Part shown: positions 17,353 through 25,984 of the stretch, in pieces
Layout of the letters: each line of letters begins with the position of its first letter
Numbering within the stretch: the stretch's first letter is position 1
From: Psychrosphaera aestuarii
GTDB taxonomy: Bacteria; Pseudomonadota; Gammaproteobacteria; Enterobacterales; Alteromonadaceae
Direction of reading: 5' to 3'
Assembly (NCBI RefSeq): GCF_017948405.1
Contig: NZ_CP072844.1
Span: 2,976,001 to 3,040,000 of the forward strand
DNA length: 64,000 nucleotides
Notes under the pieces: model-generated
The model's database searches: none
Told to the model about the DNA's origin: nothing
Seen by the model: the letters and a program-made list of their open reading frames with translations, nothing else
Translations under genes and position numbers: made by a program

Positions 17353-18945
17353 ATGAAGTCTGCGCCGTTACATTGGAAAGAATCGGAGAGGGTAAAAAAA
17401 CTTCTTGAGTATGAAGTGTTAGACACTGAAGCAGAAAAGTCATTCGACGATTTGACTGAGTTGGCCTCTGAGATTTGTGGTACTCCTATATCTCTCATAA
17501 GTTTAGTGGATCCAGATCGACAGTGGTTTAAAAGTAAAGTTGGTCTAGGTGCGAATGAAACGAACCGAGATATTGCTTTTTGTAGCCATGCAATCTTACA
17601 AGACGAAGTTTTTGAGGTAGAAGACACCAGTAAGGATGAACGCTTTTTTGATAATCCGCTCGTTACTGAAAACCCAGATATACGCTTTTACGCTGGTATG
17701 CCATTAAAATCCCCTGAAGGTCTGCCCATTGGTACACTTTGCGTAATAGATCGAATCCCTAAAAAACTCGATGCTCATCAGAAAAAGGCGTTAGAGATAC
17801 TAGGGCGTGAAGTTATTAATCAATTAGAGCTTAGAGTTAAAACCAAAAGATTAGAACAGGCAAATCAGTTTAAGACTGAGTTCTTATCCAATATGTCTCA
17901 CGAAATTCGTACACCACTTAACGCTATTATTGGATTTAGCGAGTTACTACTAAGTGACGCCGATACATTACTTAAAGATAAACAAGCTAGAAGCTATATT
18001 GAAAACATAGATTTTAGTGGCAAGCACTTATTATCGATGGTTAATGCGGTTTTAGAGCTGAGTAAAATTGAAGCCGGTAAGATGACATTAGAGCCTCAAC
18101 ATTTTGACGTATGTGACACTGTTGATAATGTTTTAAACATGCTAAACGTTAAGGCTCAAGAGCAAGGCATTAACATAAGTCACTCATATTCTTCTGATAG
18201 TAACTTTGAGGTTTATTTAGACCCAGGTAAGTTGTCGCAAATTATTATTAATTTAGTTAACAACTCTATTAAGTTTTCCAATTCGGGCACTACTATAACC
18301 TTAAACTTAGAAATTCAATCTAACCAGGCCATTATTAATATTATTGATGAAGGCGTAGGAATAAGCGAACAAGATTTACCTAATATATTTGATAAATATC
18401 ATCAAGTTGGTAATAAAAAAGCACATGGCACAGGGTTAGGCTTAAGTATAACGCTTGGATTACTTGAGTTGATGAATGGCGAAATATCCGTAAGTAGTGA
18501 AGTAGGAAAAGGCACACATATAAGACTAGAAATTCCACTTCCTGTTGTTAAAAAGCAAGTACAAAAAAAGCCGACTCAATCAGAAAAACACCTTCCACCT
18601 GGAAAAAGCATTTTAGTAGTCGAGGATAACAATATTAATCAGGTGTTAGTAAAAGCTATGCTGGAAAACCTAGGCTGTATAGTGTCACTTGCAGACAATG
18701 GTTTACAGGGCGTACAACTATGCAAAGACAACACGTTCGATTTAGTATTGATGGATATTAACTTACCCGACATTAATGGTTTTGAAGCAACTGAACAAAT
18801 AAAAACAAATAAGCCAAATCAGACGGTTGTCGCATTAACCGCTGATGTGTTTGTCGATGATAAAGACTCGTTGTTTGCCTTGAAATTAACCAAGCCAATT
18901 ACCTTTAGCGGGTTATCAGAGGCTATAACCCAAGTGCTTTCATAG
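17353..18945 (+). CDS. GAF-domain hybrid sensor histidine kinase
   Basis: 530 residues. Order: GAF sensor (about 20-160), HisKA with H183 in MSHEIRTPLNAIIGF, HATPase_c (N box NLVNNSIKFS, G boxes DEGVGIS and GTGLGLS), then a receiver (about 415-530) starting ILVVEDNNINQVL with phospho-acceptor D468 in LMDINLPDINGF and the conserved Lys in LTKPI. No transmembrane segment, so it senses a cytosolic signal. The CheZ-like protein is encoded just upstream. No output regulator or phosphotransfer domain lies adjacent; the partner must be elsewhere. It converges with epmA. Confidence 0.9.
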   Translation: MKSAPLHWKESERVKKLLEYEVLDTEAEKSFDDLTELASEICGTPISLISLVDPDRQWFKSKVGLGANETNRDIAFCSHAILQDEVFEVEDTSKDERFFDNPLVTENPDIRFYAGMPLKSPEGLPIGTLCVIDRIPKKLDAHQKKALEILGREVINQLELRVKTKRLEQANQFKTEFLSNMSHEIRTPLNAIIGFSELLLSDADTLLKDKQARSYIENIDFSGKHLLSMVNAVLELSKIEAGKMTLEPQHFDVCDTVDNVLNMLNVKAQEQGINISHSYSSDSNFEVYLDPGKLSQIIINLVNNSIKFSNSGTTITLNLEIQSNQAIINIIDEGVGISEQDLPNIFDKYHQVGNKKAHGTGLGLSITLGLLELMNGEISVSSEVGKGTHIRLEIPLPVVKKQVQKKPTQSEKHLPPGKSILVVEDNNINQVLVKAMLENLGCIVSLADNGLQGVQLCKDNTFDLVLMDINLPDINGFEATEQIKTNKPNQTVVALTADVFVDDKDSLFALKLTKPITFSGLSEAITQVLS

Positions 18946-18984
18946 GTTGCCGCAAATTATAAAGTTACCAATGTAGCTTACTCT

Positions 18985-19980
18985 CTAACAACGAGAGTAA
19001 GCGAAACTTATCACTTCGTTAATGGAGTCTTTTTGTTGTGAAAGTAAAAAGAGTCTATCTACGCCCAATGCTACGCCTGCACAATTTGGAAAACCACTTT
19101 TTAAAGCATCAATCAAATTCTTATCGATTGGCATAACCGGTTTATTTAATAAAGCTCGCTGTTCGTTGTCTTTAGTAAATCGCATTAGCTGTTCTTGCTC
19201 ACTTTGCAGTTCGTAATAACCATTCGCTAGCTCTATCCCTTTAAAATAGAGTTCAAAACGGTGCGCAAGCGTTGAGTTGTTTTTATTAATTCTGGCAAGT
19301 GCGGCTTGCGATGCTGGAAAGTCATAAACAAAACAAGGACACCATTGTTCTGTCGAATTATACAAGGAATTAGGCGCGCCTAAAGTAGGCTCGATTACAA
19401 CACTAAACAACCATTGCAAAAGAGTATCTTTATTAGTTTCATTGTGAACCCAGTCATCATGTGGACTGTGGGCAAGCACTAGCGCTTTTAATTGGCTAAT
19501 CTCAGTAGTATGTAGCTCAATATTGAATGCGTTTTGAAATGCTGTTTGATAACTAATACGTATCGCAGCCTGCGTACCCAAAAGCGTTTTCAGCAAGGCA
19601 TCAACTTCATCCATTAACTCATGTTCATCATAATCTACTCTGTACCATTCCAACATAGTAAATTCGGGATTATGCAAGCGACCCGGACTCTCATTTCGAA
19701 ACGCTTTGCATATTTGATAAATGGAACCACTACCTGCGCTTAATAAACGTTTCATAGCAAATTCAGGTGAAGTTTGTAAAAACAACTGCTTATTTTGTCC
19801 CGAGTTGTCATGAAAAAATTCACTACTAAATGCATCAAGGTGCACATCCGTAACAGTGCCATGACTAAGAAGTGGTGTATCGACTTCTAATACATCACGA
19901 GACATAAAAAATTGGCGAATTTTGTTAATAAACTTAGCTCGCTGCTTGAGCGTTTCAATTGAGCTACTAGGTTGCCACAT
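18985..19980 (-). CDS. epmA: Elongation factor P--(R)-beta-lysine ligase
   Basis: 331 residues. A truncated class II lysyl-tRNA synthetase paralogue (GenX/PoxA/YjeA) that attaches (R)-beta-lysine to Lys34 of EF-P. Class II motifs: motif 2 FRNESPGRLHNPEFTMLEWYR (here FRNESPGRLHNPEFT), motif 3 GVALGVDRLFLL; the anticodon-binding domain is absent, as expected. Efp lies about 165 bases upstream on the same strand and epmB is divergent from efp, so the full pathway is clustered. A 10-bp stem-loop (18976-19002) overlaps the stop codon. Confidence 0.95.
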   Translation of the reverse strand: MWQPSSSIETLKQRAKFINKIRQFFMSRDVLEVDTPLLSHGTVTDVHLDAFSSEFFHDNSGQNKQLFLQTSPEFAMKRLLSAGSGSIYQICKAFRNESPGRLHNPEFTMLEWYRVDYDEHELMDEVDALLKTLLGTQAAIRISYQTAFQNAFNIELHTTEISQLKALVLAHSPHDDWVHNETNKDTLLQWLFSVVIEPTLGAPNSLYNSTEQWCPCFVYDFPASQAALARINKNNSTLAHRFELYFKGIELANGYYELQSEQEQLMRFTKDNEQRALLNKPVMPIDKNLIDALKSGFPNCAGVALGVDRLFLLSQQKDSINEVISFAYSRC

Positions 19981-20048
19981 TAGATTTCCCTTGTATTTAC
20001 GGTACCGAACATTAAAACTAGGTTACGAAATTATTCCAAGCTGCAGGC

Positions 20049-20077
20049 AAAAAAAAGAGTCAGCTAAGCCGACTCTT
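20049..20077 (-). terminator. Intrinsic terminator after efp
   Basis: On the minus strand AAGAGTC-GGC, a 3-base loop, then GCTGACTCTT (20055-20077), followed by a long T-run (A8 at 20049-20056 on the plus strand). It ends the efp transcript before epmA, which would then need its own promoter or read-through. Confidence 0.75.
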
Positions 20078-20144
20078 ATGTTACCAAAAATTGAATAAAT
20101 CCAAACTAAACGTTACAAGTAGCGACTAGTTTAGCGTCATTAAT

Positions 20145-20714
20145 TTATTTTTGAGCACGACCAACATAGTCGCCAGTACGCGTATCAACACGAATTACTT
20201 CACCCGTTTGAACGAATAAAGGGACACGTACTACCGCACCTGTACTTAGTGTAGCTGGCTTACCGCCTGTACCCGCAGTATCACCTTTTAGACCAGGGTC
20301 TGTTTCTGTAATTTCTAATTCAACAAAATTAGGCGGTGTTACAGCAATTGGGTTACCATTCCATAACGTTAGCGTACATACGTCGTTTTCTACTAACCAT
20401 TTTACTGAGTCTGCAACGGCTTTTTCATCTGCTGCAATTTGCTCAAATGTATCGTTGTTCATAAAATGCCAAAACTCGCCGTCTGTATACAAGTAAGCTA
20501 GATCTGTATCCATTACGTCTGCGCCTTCAACTGACTCGCCAGACTTAAATGTTTTTTCTAATACTTTACCGCTAACTAGTTTACGGATGCGAACTCGGTT
20601 AAAAGCTTGGCCTTTACCTGGTTTAACGATTTCATTTTCTAAAATGTTGCAAGGCTCGCCGTCAATCATTAATTTTAGGCCAGCTTTAAATTGGTTTGTG
20701 CTGAATGAAGCCAT
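20145..20714 (-). CDS. efp: Translation elongation factor P
   Basis: 189 residues. EF-P relieves ribosome stalling at polyproline. The modification site is Lys34 in VKPGKGQAF; all three beta-barrel domains are present (ending [13 protein letters not shown]). The ATG at 20714 ([12 protein letters not shown]) is chosen over an upstream in-frame start at 20822 because it has a GAGGA Shine-Dalgarno and matches the family N-terminus. Lys34 plus nearby epmA and epmB implies the beta-lysine modification route. Confidence 0.97.
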   Translation of the reverse strand: MASFSTNQFKAGLKLMIDGEPCNILENEIVKPGKGQAFNRVRIRKLVSGKVLEKTFKSGESVEGADVMDTDLAYLYTDGEFWHFMNNDTFEQIAADEKAVADSVKWLVENDVCTLTLWNGNPIAVTPPNFVELEITETDPGLKGDTAGTGGKPATLSTGAVVRVPLFVQTGEVIRVDTRTGDYVGRAQK

Positions 20715-20757
20715 GTCATCCTCTAAGTAGATTAATACCAAAATATAAGTGAAACGA

Positions 20758-21762
20758 ATGATACAACAAGCAAACCTATCTGTTGAGTCCCAATGGCAAA
20801 AAGAATTGAAACAAAGTTTCACTCGCCTAGAAGATTTGCTGACTTATTTAAACATTGATGCAGAAAATATAGACCAAGATAACGAAGCGCGTCGCCTTTT
20901 TTCAATGCGTGTTCCTCGTCCCTTTGCACAGCTTATGCGCCATGGCGACGACCAAGACCCTTTGTTGCTACAAGTTTTGCCTAGTGCGAAAGAGTTTGAA
21001 AGCAAAGCAGGATTTGTCATCGACCCGTTACAGGAGCATAACGCAGAGCAACCCGGTTTATTGCACAAATATGAATCAAGAGTATTAATTATGTTTAAAA
21101 CAGGTTGCGCCGTTAACTGCCGATACTGTTTTAGACGACATTTTCCTTATGCCGATAACGCAGTAAACAAACAACAGTTGTTGCAACATATTGACTACAT
21201 CAAAGCACACAGCGAAATAAACGAAGTTATTTTAAGTGGTGGCGATCCGCTCATGGCAAAAGATGACGCAATCGAATGGTTTATTGGACAACTAGAGCAA
21301 CTTCCTAATATTAAACGTCTTCGAATCCACACCCGGCTTCCAGTGGTTATTCCTAGCCGTATTACTAAAGGTTTAGTTAATATACTTGAAAGAGCCTCTT
21401 TCAAAACTATTGTTGTTCTTCATATAAACCATGCCAATGAAATATCGGTACGCCTAAAAAAGGGCGTTGCCCATTTAAAAAGAGCAGACTGCACCGTATT
21501 AAATCAAGCGGTGTTGCTAAAAAACGTTAACGATAATGCTGATAGTCAAATTGAACTGAGCGAGGCACTCTTTGACGGTGGAATTTTACCTTATTACCTG
21601 CACTTATTTGATAAGGTTGACGGCGCAAGTCACTTTGATATTGATGAGTCTAGAGCAATAGCCATTTATAAAGCCATGTTAAAAGCATTACCTGGTTTTT
21701 TAATGCCTAAGTTAGTGAGGGAAATAGGGGGAGAAGCAAGCAAAACGCCTATTAGCCTATAA
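20758..21762 (+). CDS. epmB: EF-P lysine 2,3-aminomutase (radical SAM)
   Basis: 334 residues. Converts (S)-alpha-lysine to (R)-beta-lysine for EpmA. The radical-SAM cluster motif CAVNCRYC (CxxxCxxC) and a PLP-binding aminomutase C-terminal part are present; ILSGGDPL and [12 protein letters not shown] are family hallmarks. Start could be ATG 20758 or GTG 20749. It is divergent from efp with about 40 bases between starts, so each promoter must overlap the other gene's 5' end. Confidence 0.95.
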   Translation: MIQQANLSVESQWQKELKQSFTRLEDLLTYLNIDAENIDQDNEARRLFSMRVPRPFAQLMRHGDDQDPLLLQVLPSAKEFESKAGFVIDPLQEHNAEQPGLLHKYESRVLIMFKTGCAVNCRYCFRRHFPYADNAVNKQQLLQHIDYIKAHSEINEVILSGGDPLMAKDDAIEWFIGQLEQLPNIKRLRIHTRLPVVIPSRITKGLVNILERASFKTIVVLHINHANEISVRLKKGVAHLKRADCTVLNQAVLLKNVNDNADSQIELSEALFDGGILPYYLHLFDKVDGASHFDIDESRAIAIYKAMLKALPGFLMPKLVREIGGEASKTPISL

Positions 21763-21831
21763 CTCTCCCCTAATAAATCCGGAACTACGATGGCACATTA
21801 AACTTTAGCAGCATGTGCCGACTACTTTACG

Positions 21832-22041
21832 CTACGCTGTAATGTTGATAGTAGTACCTATTAATCCGCCAGTACTGCCAACGGATGGTGACGCTAATTG
21901 AAGTTGAGCCGTGCTTGCGAGTAGTTGCAATGCGGCCTGCCCCTCTAACTCTTGTGCATTTTTAGCTAAATTAGCTGCTAATGCTTCGCCACCTTGCATT
22001 GCTTGAGATGCAATGCCATTACCTGTCGATGAAACGAACAC
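21832..22041 (-). CDS. Small protein, possibly YjfB-like putative motility family
   Basis: 69 residues, a GTG start with a well spaced AGGAG (22049-22053), which supports a real gene. The central LAKNAQELEGQAALQLLAS resembles the helical core of the YjfB 'putative motility protein' family (K..Q..G.A...LL). The C-terminus (GGLIGTTINITA) is short and hydrophobic. Preceded by a perfect 10-bp inverted repeat at 22074. The family link is tentative. Confidence 0.5.
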   Translation of the reverse strand: MFVSSTGNGIASQAMQGGEALAANLAKNAQELEGQAALQLLASTAQLQLASPSVGSTGGLIGTTINITA

Positions 22042-22073
22042 AGTTTAACTCCTGGTTTGTTTATTCAAAGGTC

Positions 22074-22097
22074 ATCAATTAAATAACTTTAATTGAT
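22074..22097. promoter_or_regulatory. Perfect 10-bp AT-rich inverted repeat
   Basis: ATCAATTAAA, 4-base spacer TAAC, TTTAATTGAT. It lies between two divergent genes, 33 bases upstream of the small YjfB-like gene's start and about 75 bases upstream of the gene at 22174. It has no T-run of terminator type; a regulator binding site is plausible. Confidence 0.45.
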
Positions 22098-22173
22098 TGT
22101 GTCGCTTTTTAGACTAGTCAATTTCAGTTAAACTAGCCACTATCATTTATCGGAAAAATTAGGAATATCTTGA

Positions 22174-22488
22174 GTGGAAAGTTTAATCAATAGCCTAGAA
22201 GACAATTTAAAAGAGTTATATCGCAAAGCTATCGACGCCGATAAATATATTGATGAGCTAAAAAAGCAGGGTCATGGCAAATTTGGTCGAATATTCAAAG
22301 ACGACTCAGGTTTTGAATCAACAGCAACTAAGTTCATGCCTTATTTGGAAGAAACAGCAGAGCAAATTCTGTCGATTAAAGAGTCAAATCAAACCCCTGC
22401 TATGCAAAAAAACGCTATAGAATCCGTTGTGAAGAAATTACACTTATTGCATACCACTTTGGGTAATTTTAAATCTGCAATAAAATAA
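22174..22488 (+). CDS. Small helical protein of unknown function
   Basis: 104 residues, cytosolic, charged and helical throughout, with no membrane segment. GTG start with AGGAA about 9 bases before it, and a strong terminator follows at 22521. The short gene with its own ribosome binding site and terminator is convincing as a gene, but I recognise no family. Confidence 0.65.
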   Translation: MESLINSLEDNLKELYRKAIDADKYIDELKKQGHGKFGRIFKDDSGFESTATKFMPYLEETAEQILSIKESNQTPAMQKNAIESVVKKLHLLHTTLGNFKSAIK

Positions 22489-22520
22489 TGGCTGTATAAA
22501 AAGGCTATTACAATATTTAC

Positions 22521-22562
22521 AAAACCCTCGAACGTTATACAAACATTTCGAGGGTTTTAATT
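22521..22562 (+). terminator. Bidirectional intrinsic terminator
   Basis: AAAACCCTCGAA (22521-22532) pairs with TTCGAGGGTTTT (22547-22558), a perfect 12-bp stem followed by AATTTG. It lies between the convergent 104-residue gene and the dUTPase gene. Confidence 0.85.
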
Positions 22563-22611
22563 TGATTTACAGTATGTAGAAAATTAACAATTACTTGCTA
22601 ATTTATGCCAA

Positions 22612-23226
22612 TTAAACGCCAGGGTAAGCAGACTTTAAGCCTTGGTATACTTTGTCTTTAAAATCAGCTTGTGTTGCATCTGTCGAACGCAGTACATCCA
22701 TTAACACTTCGTTGTCTTCTTTTCCGTTCCAAACCTTTATGTACTCTCCGGTTTTATAACCGTGATCTTGACGGAAAAAGTTTAATACGTTTTTACCAAC
22801 GTAATGACGGAACAACTCATCAAAACTCAGTTCAGTTTGTGCCATTAAACCGGCAAATGTTGCAACATCAAAACCCTTAGTCGACAAAGTATTGGCAACC
22901 ATAGTTTCAATAGTTTCCGCAAAAGTTGCTTCTTTATTTGGTGATGCTAATTCACGTTCGATATCTGCAGCGATTTCGCTAACGGCTTGTCCTGCTGCTA
23001 ACCTAGCGCTCAACCCAAAGTGAAAAATGTCGATAAGCTCTAAGTGAACTTGTTCAATATCTGGTTGCTGGTGCTTCCACCATTTCCATCCGTAGTGGTC
23101 CAACATTTCCGCTAGTTCAACCCATATAGCACGATGCCAGGCAAAGCCTTGATCTCGCCATTGAGGATGTACTTTTGTATTCATCTCGTCTTGCATGGTC
23201 AACATGGTTAAAATTTGTTGTTGCAT
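22612..23226 (-). CDS. Dimeric (all-alpha) dUTP diphosphatase
   Basis: 204 residues. Belongs to the all-helical dimeric dUTPase/dUDPase superfamily related to MazG, unlike trimeric Dut. Visible features are EMNTKVHPQWR, ELAEMLDHYGWKWWK (metal-binding EL..E) and HLELIDIFHFGLSA (the second E..D). It hydrolyses dUTP to dUMP, keeping uracil out of DNA. The usual trimeric dut is absent from between coaBC and slmA in this same window, so this enzyme probably replaces it. Confidence 0.85.
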   Translation of the reverse strand: MQQQILTMLTMQDEMNTKVHPQWRDQGFAWHRAIWVELAEMLDHYGWKWWKHQQPDIEQVHLELIDIFHFGLSARLAAGQAVSEIAADIERELASPNKEATFAETIETMVANTLSTKGFDVATFAGLMAQTELSFDELFRHYVGKNVLNFFRQDHGYKTGEYIKVWNGKEDNEVLMDVLRSTDATQADFKDKVYQGLKSAYPGV

Positions 23227-23359
23227 GGTCAGTTGTGCTCTTTTATTAAATGATTAGGGTTATCATAACAGAGCTATTTTTTTATGGTAGGTGGGCTTGA
23301 GGTGGTTGCGTGAACTACGTACACTCGACATATAAAAATAACAACTTCGGAATTTGTAC

Positions 23360-24007
23360 ATGCTTCGTTCACTATTAGTATCCGCTTTATCTTTATCAAT
23401 GTTAATTAGCTGTGGTTCAGATGAGTCAACTCCCCCACCAGCACCAAGTTATCCTGTTTTGGAAAATGATGATACCGCTGCAATAGACGTCTCACGCGGT
23501 AATTACGCCTGCTATTCAATGGTTACTAGTCTTGGAAACATTACTATTGCGATTGACGAAAAGTATGCCCCTAAAACGTCTGCAAATTTTAAGAATTATG
23601 CCGTTCTTGGTTTTTACGATGATCTAATTTTTCATCGCGTAATTAAAGGCTTTATGATTCAAGGTGGCGGTTTTGATGCAGGATTGAACCGACCTGAAAC
23701 GGGGCAGCCTATTGAGATAGAATCTCGAAACGGCCTTAAAAACTATCGTGGTAGAATTGCAATGGCTCGAACTAGCGCGCCTAATTCTGCAACCTCACAG
23801 TTTTTTATTAATACGGTATACAATGACTTTTTAAATCAGCCAAGCGCTGCTGATGGGTATGGCTACACTGTGTTTGGTGGCGTAATTGATGGCATGGATG
23901 TAGTGGATGCTATTGAATCTGTAGCCACAGGTAGTGTTGGTGGTATGAGTGACGTGCCTGTTGAACCGGTGGTTATCAATTCGGTGCGTGAAGCGTCTTG
24001 TAGTTAG
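23360..24007 (+). CDS. Cyclophilin-type peptidyl-prolyl isomerase lipoprotein
   Basis: 215 residues. A lipobox LISC (lipid-modified Cys) follows the signal sequence; a Pro/Ser-rich linker precedes the cyclophilin domain with GNITIAIDEKYAPKTSANF, IFHRVIKGFMIQGGGF, PNSATSQFFIN and GYTVFGGVIDGMDVVD. It isomerises X-Pro bonds in the periplasm. ATG at 23360 preferred to an in-frame TTG at 23354. A terminator follows at 24044. Confidence 0.92.
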   Translation: MLRSLLVSALSLSMLISCGSDESTPPPAPSYPVLENDDTAAIDVSRGNYACYSMVTSLGNITIAIDEKYAPKTSANFKNYAVLGFYDDLIFHRVIKGFMIQGGGFDAGLNRPETGQPIEIESRNGLKNYRGRIAMARTSAPNSATSQFFINTVYNDFLNQPSAADGYGYTVFGGVIDGMDVVDAIESVATGSVGGMSDVPVEPVVINSVREASCS

Positions 24008-24043
24008 TTATCAAACACAATTTGAATAGTCGTTAACAAATGC

Positions 24044-24075
24044 AAAAAGAGCGGACCAATGGTGCCGCTCTTTTT
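24044..24075 (+). terminator. Bidirectional intrinsic terminator
   Basis: AAAAAGAGCGG (24044-24054) and CCGCTCTTTTT (24065-24075) form a perfect 11-bp stem with a 10-base loop, between the convergent cyclophilin and DUF3016 genes. Confidence 0.85.
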
Positions 24076-24098
24076 CATAAAATATTACTTTTGAAACT

Positions 24099-24638
24099 CT
24101 ATACAGCTTGCATCACATTATTTTGCTGTTTGTTCCAATTTTGGATCATCGTCGTCAGGTCGCTTTCAAACCATTCTTTAAGCATACGTTTTTCGTAACG
24201 TAATGTATCGCTTCTCAAACCTAAAAGTACTGGCTTATCCATGAAGGCAATGTCTTTTAGCTCTACATTACTTTTTGAAACAGCCTGCCCATTTTTGAGC
24301 AATTGAACTTCAAACTCAAGCTTAGGCGTATCTTGGTGGCGAATAACTCTAATTTCTCTACCCATATTAAATTGGTAATCCACACGTCCAGCTAAATCGA
24401 TATCGGTAAACGCGATATGTACTGAATAACCATCTGGTAAATCTTTTGATAACTTCTCGATATATGACGATAGTTTGTTCAGTAACGCCTTTTGAGATCT
24501 GTTTTTACTTTGGTCCGTTGAACGAATATCTCTAAACTCATCAGGGTTTTGAAACGTCACTTTGGAGTCATTTGCATATACTGAGTTCGGAAATACCAAC
24601 ATCATTGCAATTAAAGACAAAAGATTGTTAATTTTCAT
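24099..24638 (-). CDS. DUF3016 periplasmic protein
   Basis: 179 residues with a cleavable signal peptide (MKINNLLSLIAMMLVFPNSVYA). The mature part, KVTFQNPDEFRDIR, DGYSVHIAFTDIDLAGRV and a C-terminal RYEKRMLKEWFESDL, is the DUF3016 pattern. Function is unknown. The gene is monocistronic as far as seen. Confidence 0.75.
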   Translation of the reverse strand: MKINNLLSLIAMMLVFPNSVYANDSKVTFQNPDEFRDIRSTDQSKNRSQKALLNKLSSYIEKLSKDLPDGYSVHIAFTDIDLAGRVDYQFNMGREIRVIRHQDTPKLEFEVQLLKNGQAVSKSNVELKDIAFMDKPVLLGLRSDTLRYEKRMLKEWFESDLTTMIQNWNKQQNNVMQAV

Positions 24639-24789
24639 GTTTTTCCCCTTGCGTTACATATCTAATTTTCACATAGTCCATTGAGGTTAATGCGTAGCGC
24701 TATTTATTAGCGTTAACTACTGTTTAAATAATAGACTGCCTTAGCAACTAATGTCTAATTGAATCGAACTTAATATATTTGGAGCCCCA

Positions 24790-25974
24790 GTGTTTGTAAA
24801 TATGCATAAAAACGTTTGGCTTTTGATGTTATCCCAAGCCTTAATGGGATCCATCGGTCCAGTCGTGGTGTTTGTTGGTGGATTTGTTGGACTAAAGCTA
24901 GCTCCCACTCCAGTTTTAGCAACGCTGCCGATCGCCTGCATGATAGTGGGTATCGCTTTTTATATGCTTCCAGCGGTTAAGTTACTGTCGACAATTGGTC
25001 GTAAAAAAGGGTTTATCATTGCCGCTACTTGGGGAGGAGTCAACTGTCTCATCACAAGCTATGCCATTTACTTACAACATTTTTGGTTGTTCTGCTTTGC
25101 CATCTTTAACTTCGGCTTCATGATTGCCAATTCTCAGCAATTTCGCTTTGCCGCGATGGAGTCTGTTAACGATGAGCATGCCAGTGAAGCAATTTCCGTA
25201 ATGCTTATTGCCGGTTTAATAGCAGCCTATATTGGGCCTGAAATTGCTTACATTGGTAAAGACATTTTTAGTACTGAGTTTACTGGTTCTTTTGCCATCA
25301 TGGCCTTGCTTTATATTCCGGCCATATTTTTACTGTCTAAATACGTCGATGTACATAAGTCGATTGTCAAAGTATCTGGCGAACCAAGGTCGTTAAACGA
25401 AATTATAAAACAACCTATTTTTTTAGTTGCTATAATTTCTGCGACTGTAGCCTTTAGTGTCATGAGCTTTATTATGACCGCGACGCCAATTAGTATGCAT
25501 GTGCATCATGGGTTTGACATGGCTGATACAAAATGGGTTATTCAAAGCCACATTATTGCTATGTACCTACCTTCCTTTTTTACCGGTGCGTTAGTGAAAC
25601 GTTTTGGACAGAAAAATATGATTATTAGTGGCGTGCTAATCTTCTTTTTATGCTTAATGATCGGTTTTTTAGGAAAAGAGTATGTTCATTACTGGGCGTC
25701 ATTGGTACTGTTAGGGATTGGCTGGAACTTTATGTTTATATCGGCGACCTCACTGTTGCCATTGAGCTACGAGCCAGAAGAAAGATTTAAAGTCCAAGGC
25801 TTTAATGACTTAATAATGTTCTCATGCCAAGCAATTGCCTCTTTGTCTGCAGGCTGGGTTATCAAATCGTATGGCTGGAACAGCCTATTAACCATGTGTG
25901 TACCATTGTTGTTACTAACAATGTGGGTGGTTTATGTTTGGCATAAGAATAAGAACAACAAAAATAACGTTTAA
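24790..25974 (+). CDS. Major facilitator superfamily transporter
   Basis: 394 residues with about 12 transmembrane helices in two six-helix halves joined by a short cytosolic loop (DVHKSIVKVSGEPRSLNEII). Substrate is not evident. GTG start at 24790, five bases after GGAG; an ATG at 24802 is the alternative. It is followed after 10 bases by an AGCS symporter, so the two are probably one transcript. Confidence 0.85.
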   Translation: MFVNMHKNVWLLMLSQALMGSIGPVVVFVGGFVGLKLAPTPVLATLPIACMIVGIAFYMLPAVKLLSTIGRKKGFIIAATWGGVNCLITSYAIYLQHFWLFCFAIFNFGFMIANSQQFRFAAMESVNDEHASEAISVMLIAGLIAAYIGPEIAYIGKDIFSTEFTGSFAIMALLYIPAIFLLSKYVDVHKSIVKVSGEPRSLNEIIKQPIFLVAIISATVAFSVMSFIMTATPISMHVHHGFDMADTKWVIQSHIIAMYLPSFFTGALVKRFGQKNMIISGVLIFFLCLMIGFLGKEYVHYWASLVLLGIGWNFMFISATSLLPLSYEPEERFKVQGFNDLIMFSCQAIASLSAGWVIKSYGWNSLLTMCVPLLLLTMWVVYVWHKNKNNKNNV

Positions 25975-25984
25975 GGTTTTTTAG

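Noticed and set aside
18976..19002. Stem-loop GCTTACTCTC/GAGAGTAAGC as terminator
   Set aside because: Strong 10-bp stem but no T-run on either strand, and it overlaps the epmA stop codon; recorded only as structure.
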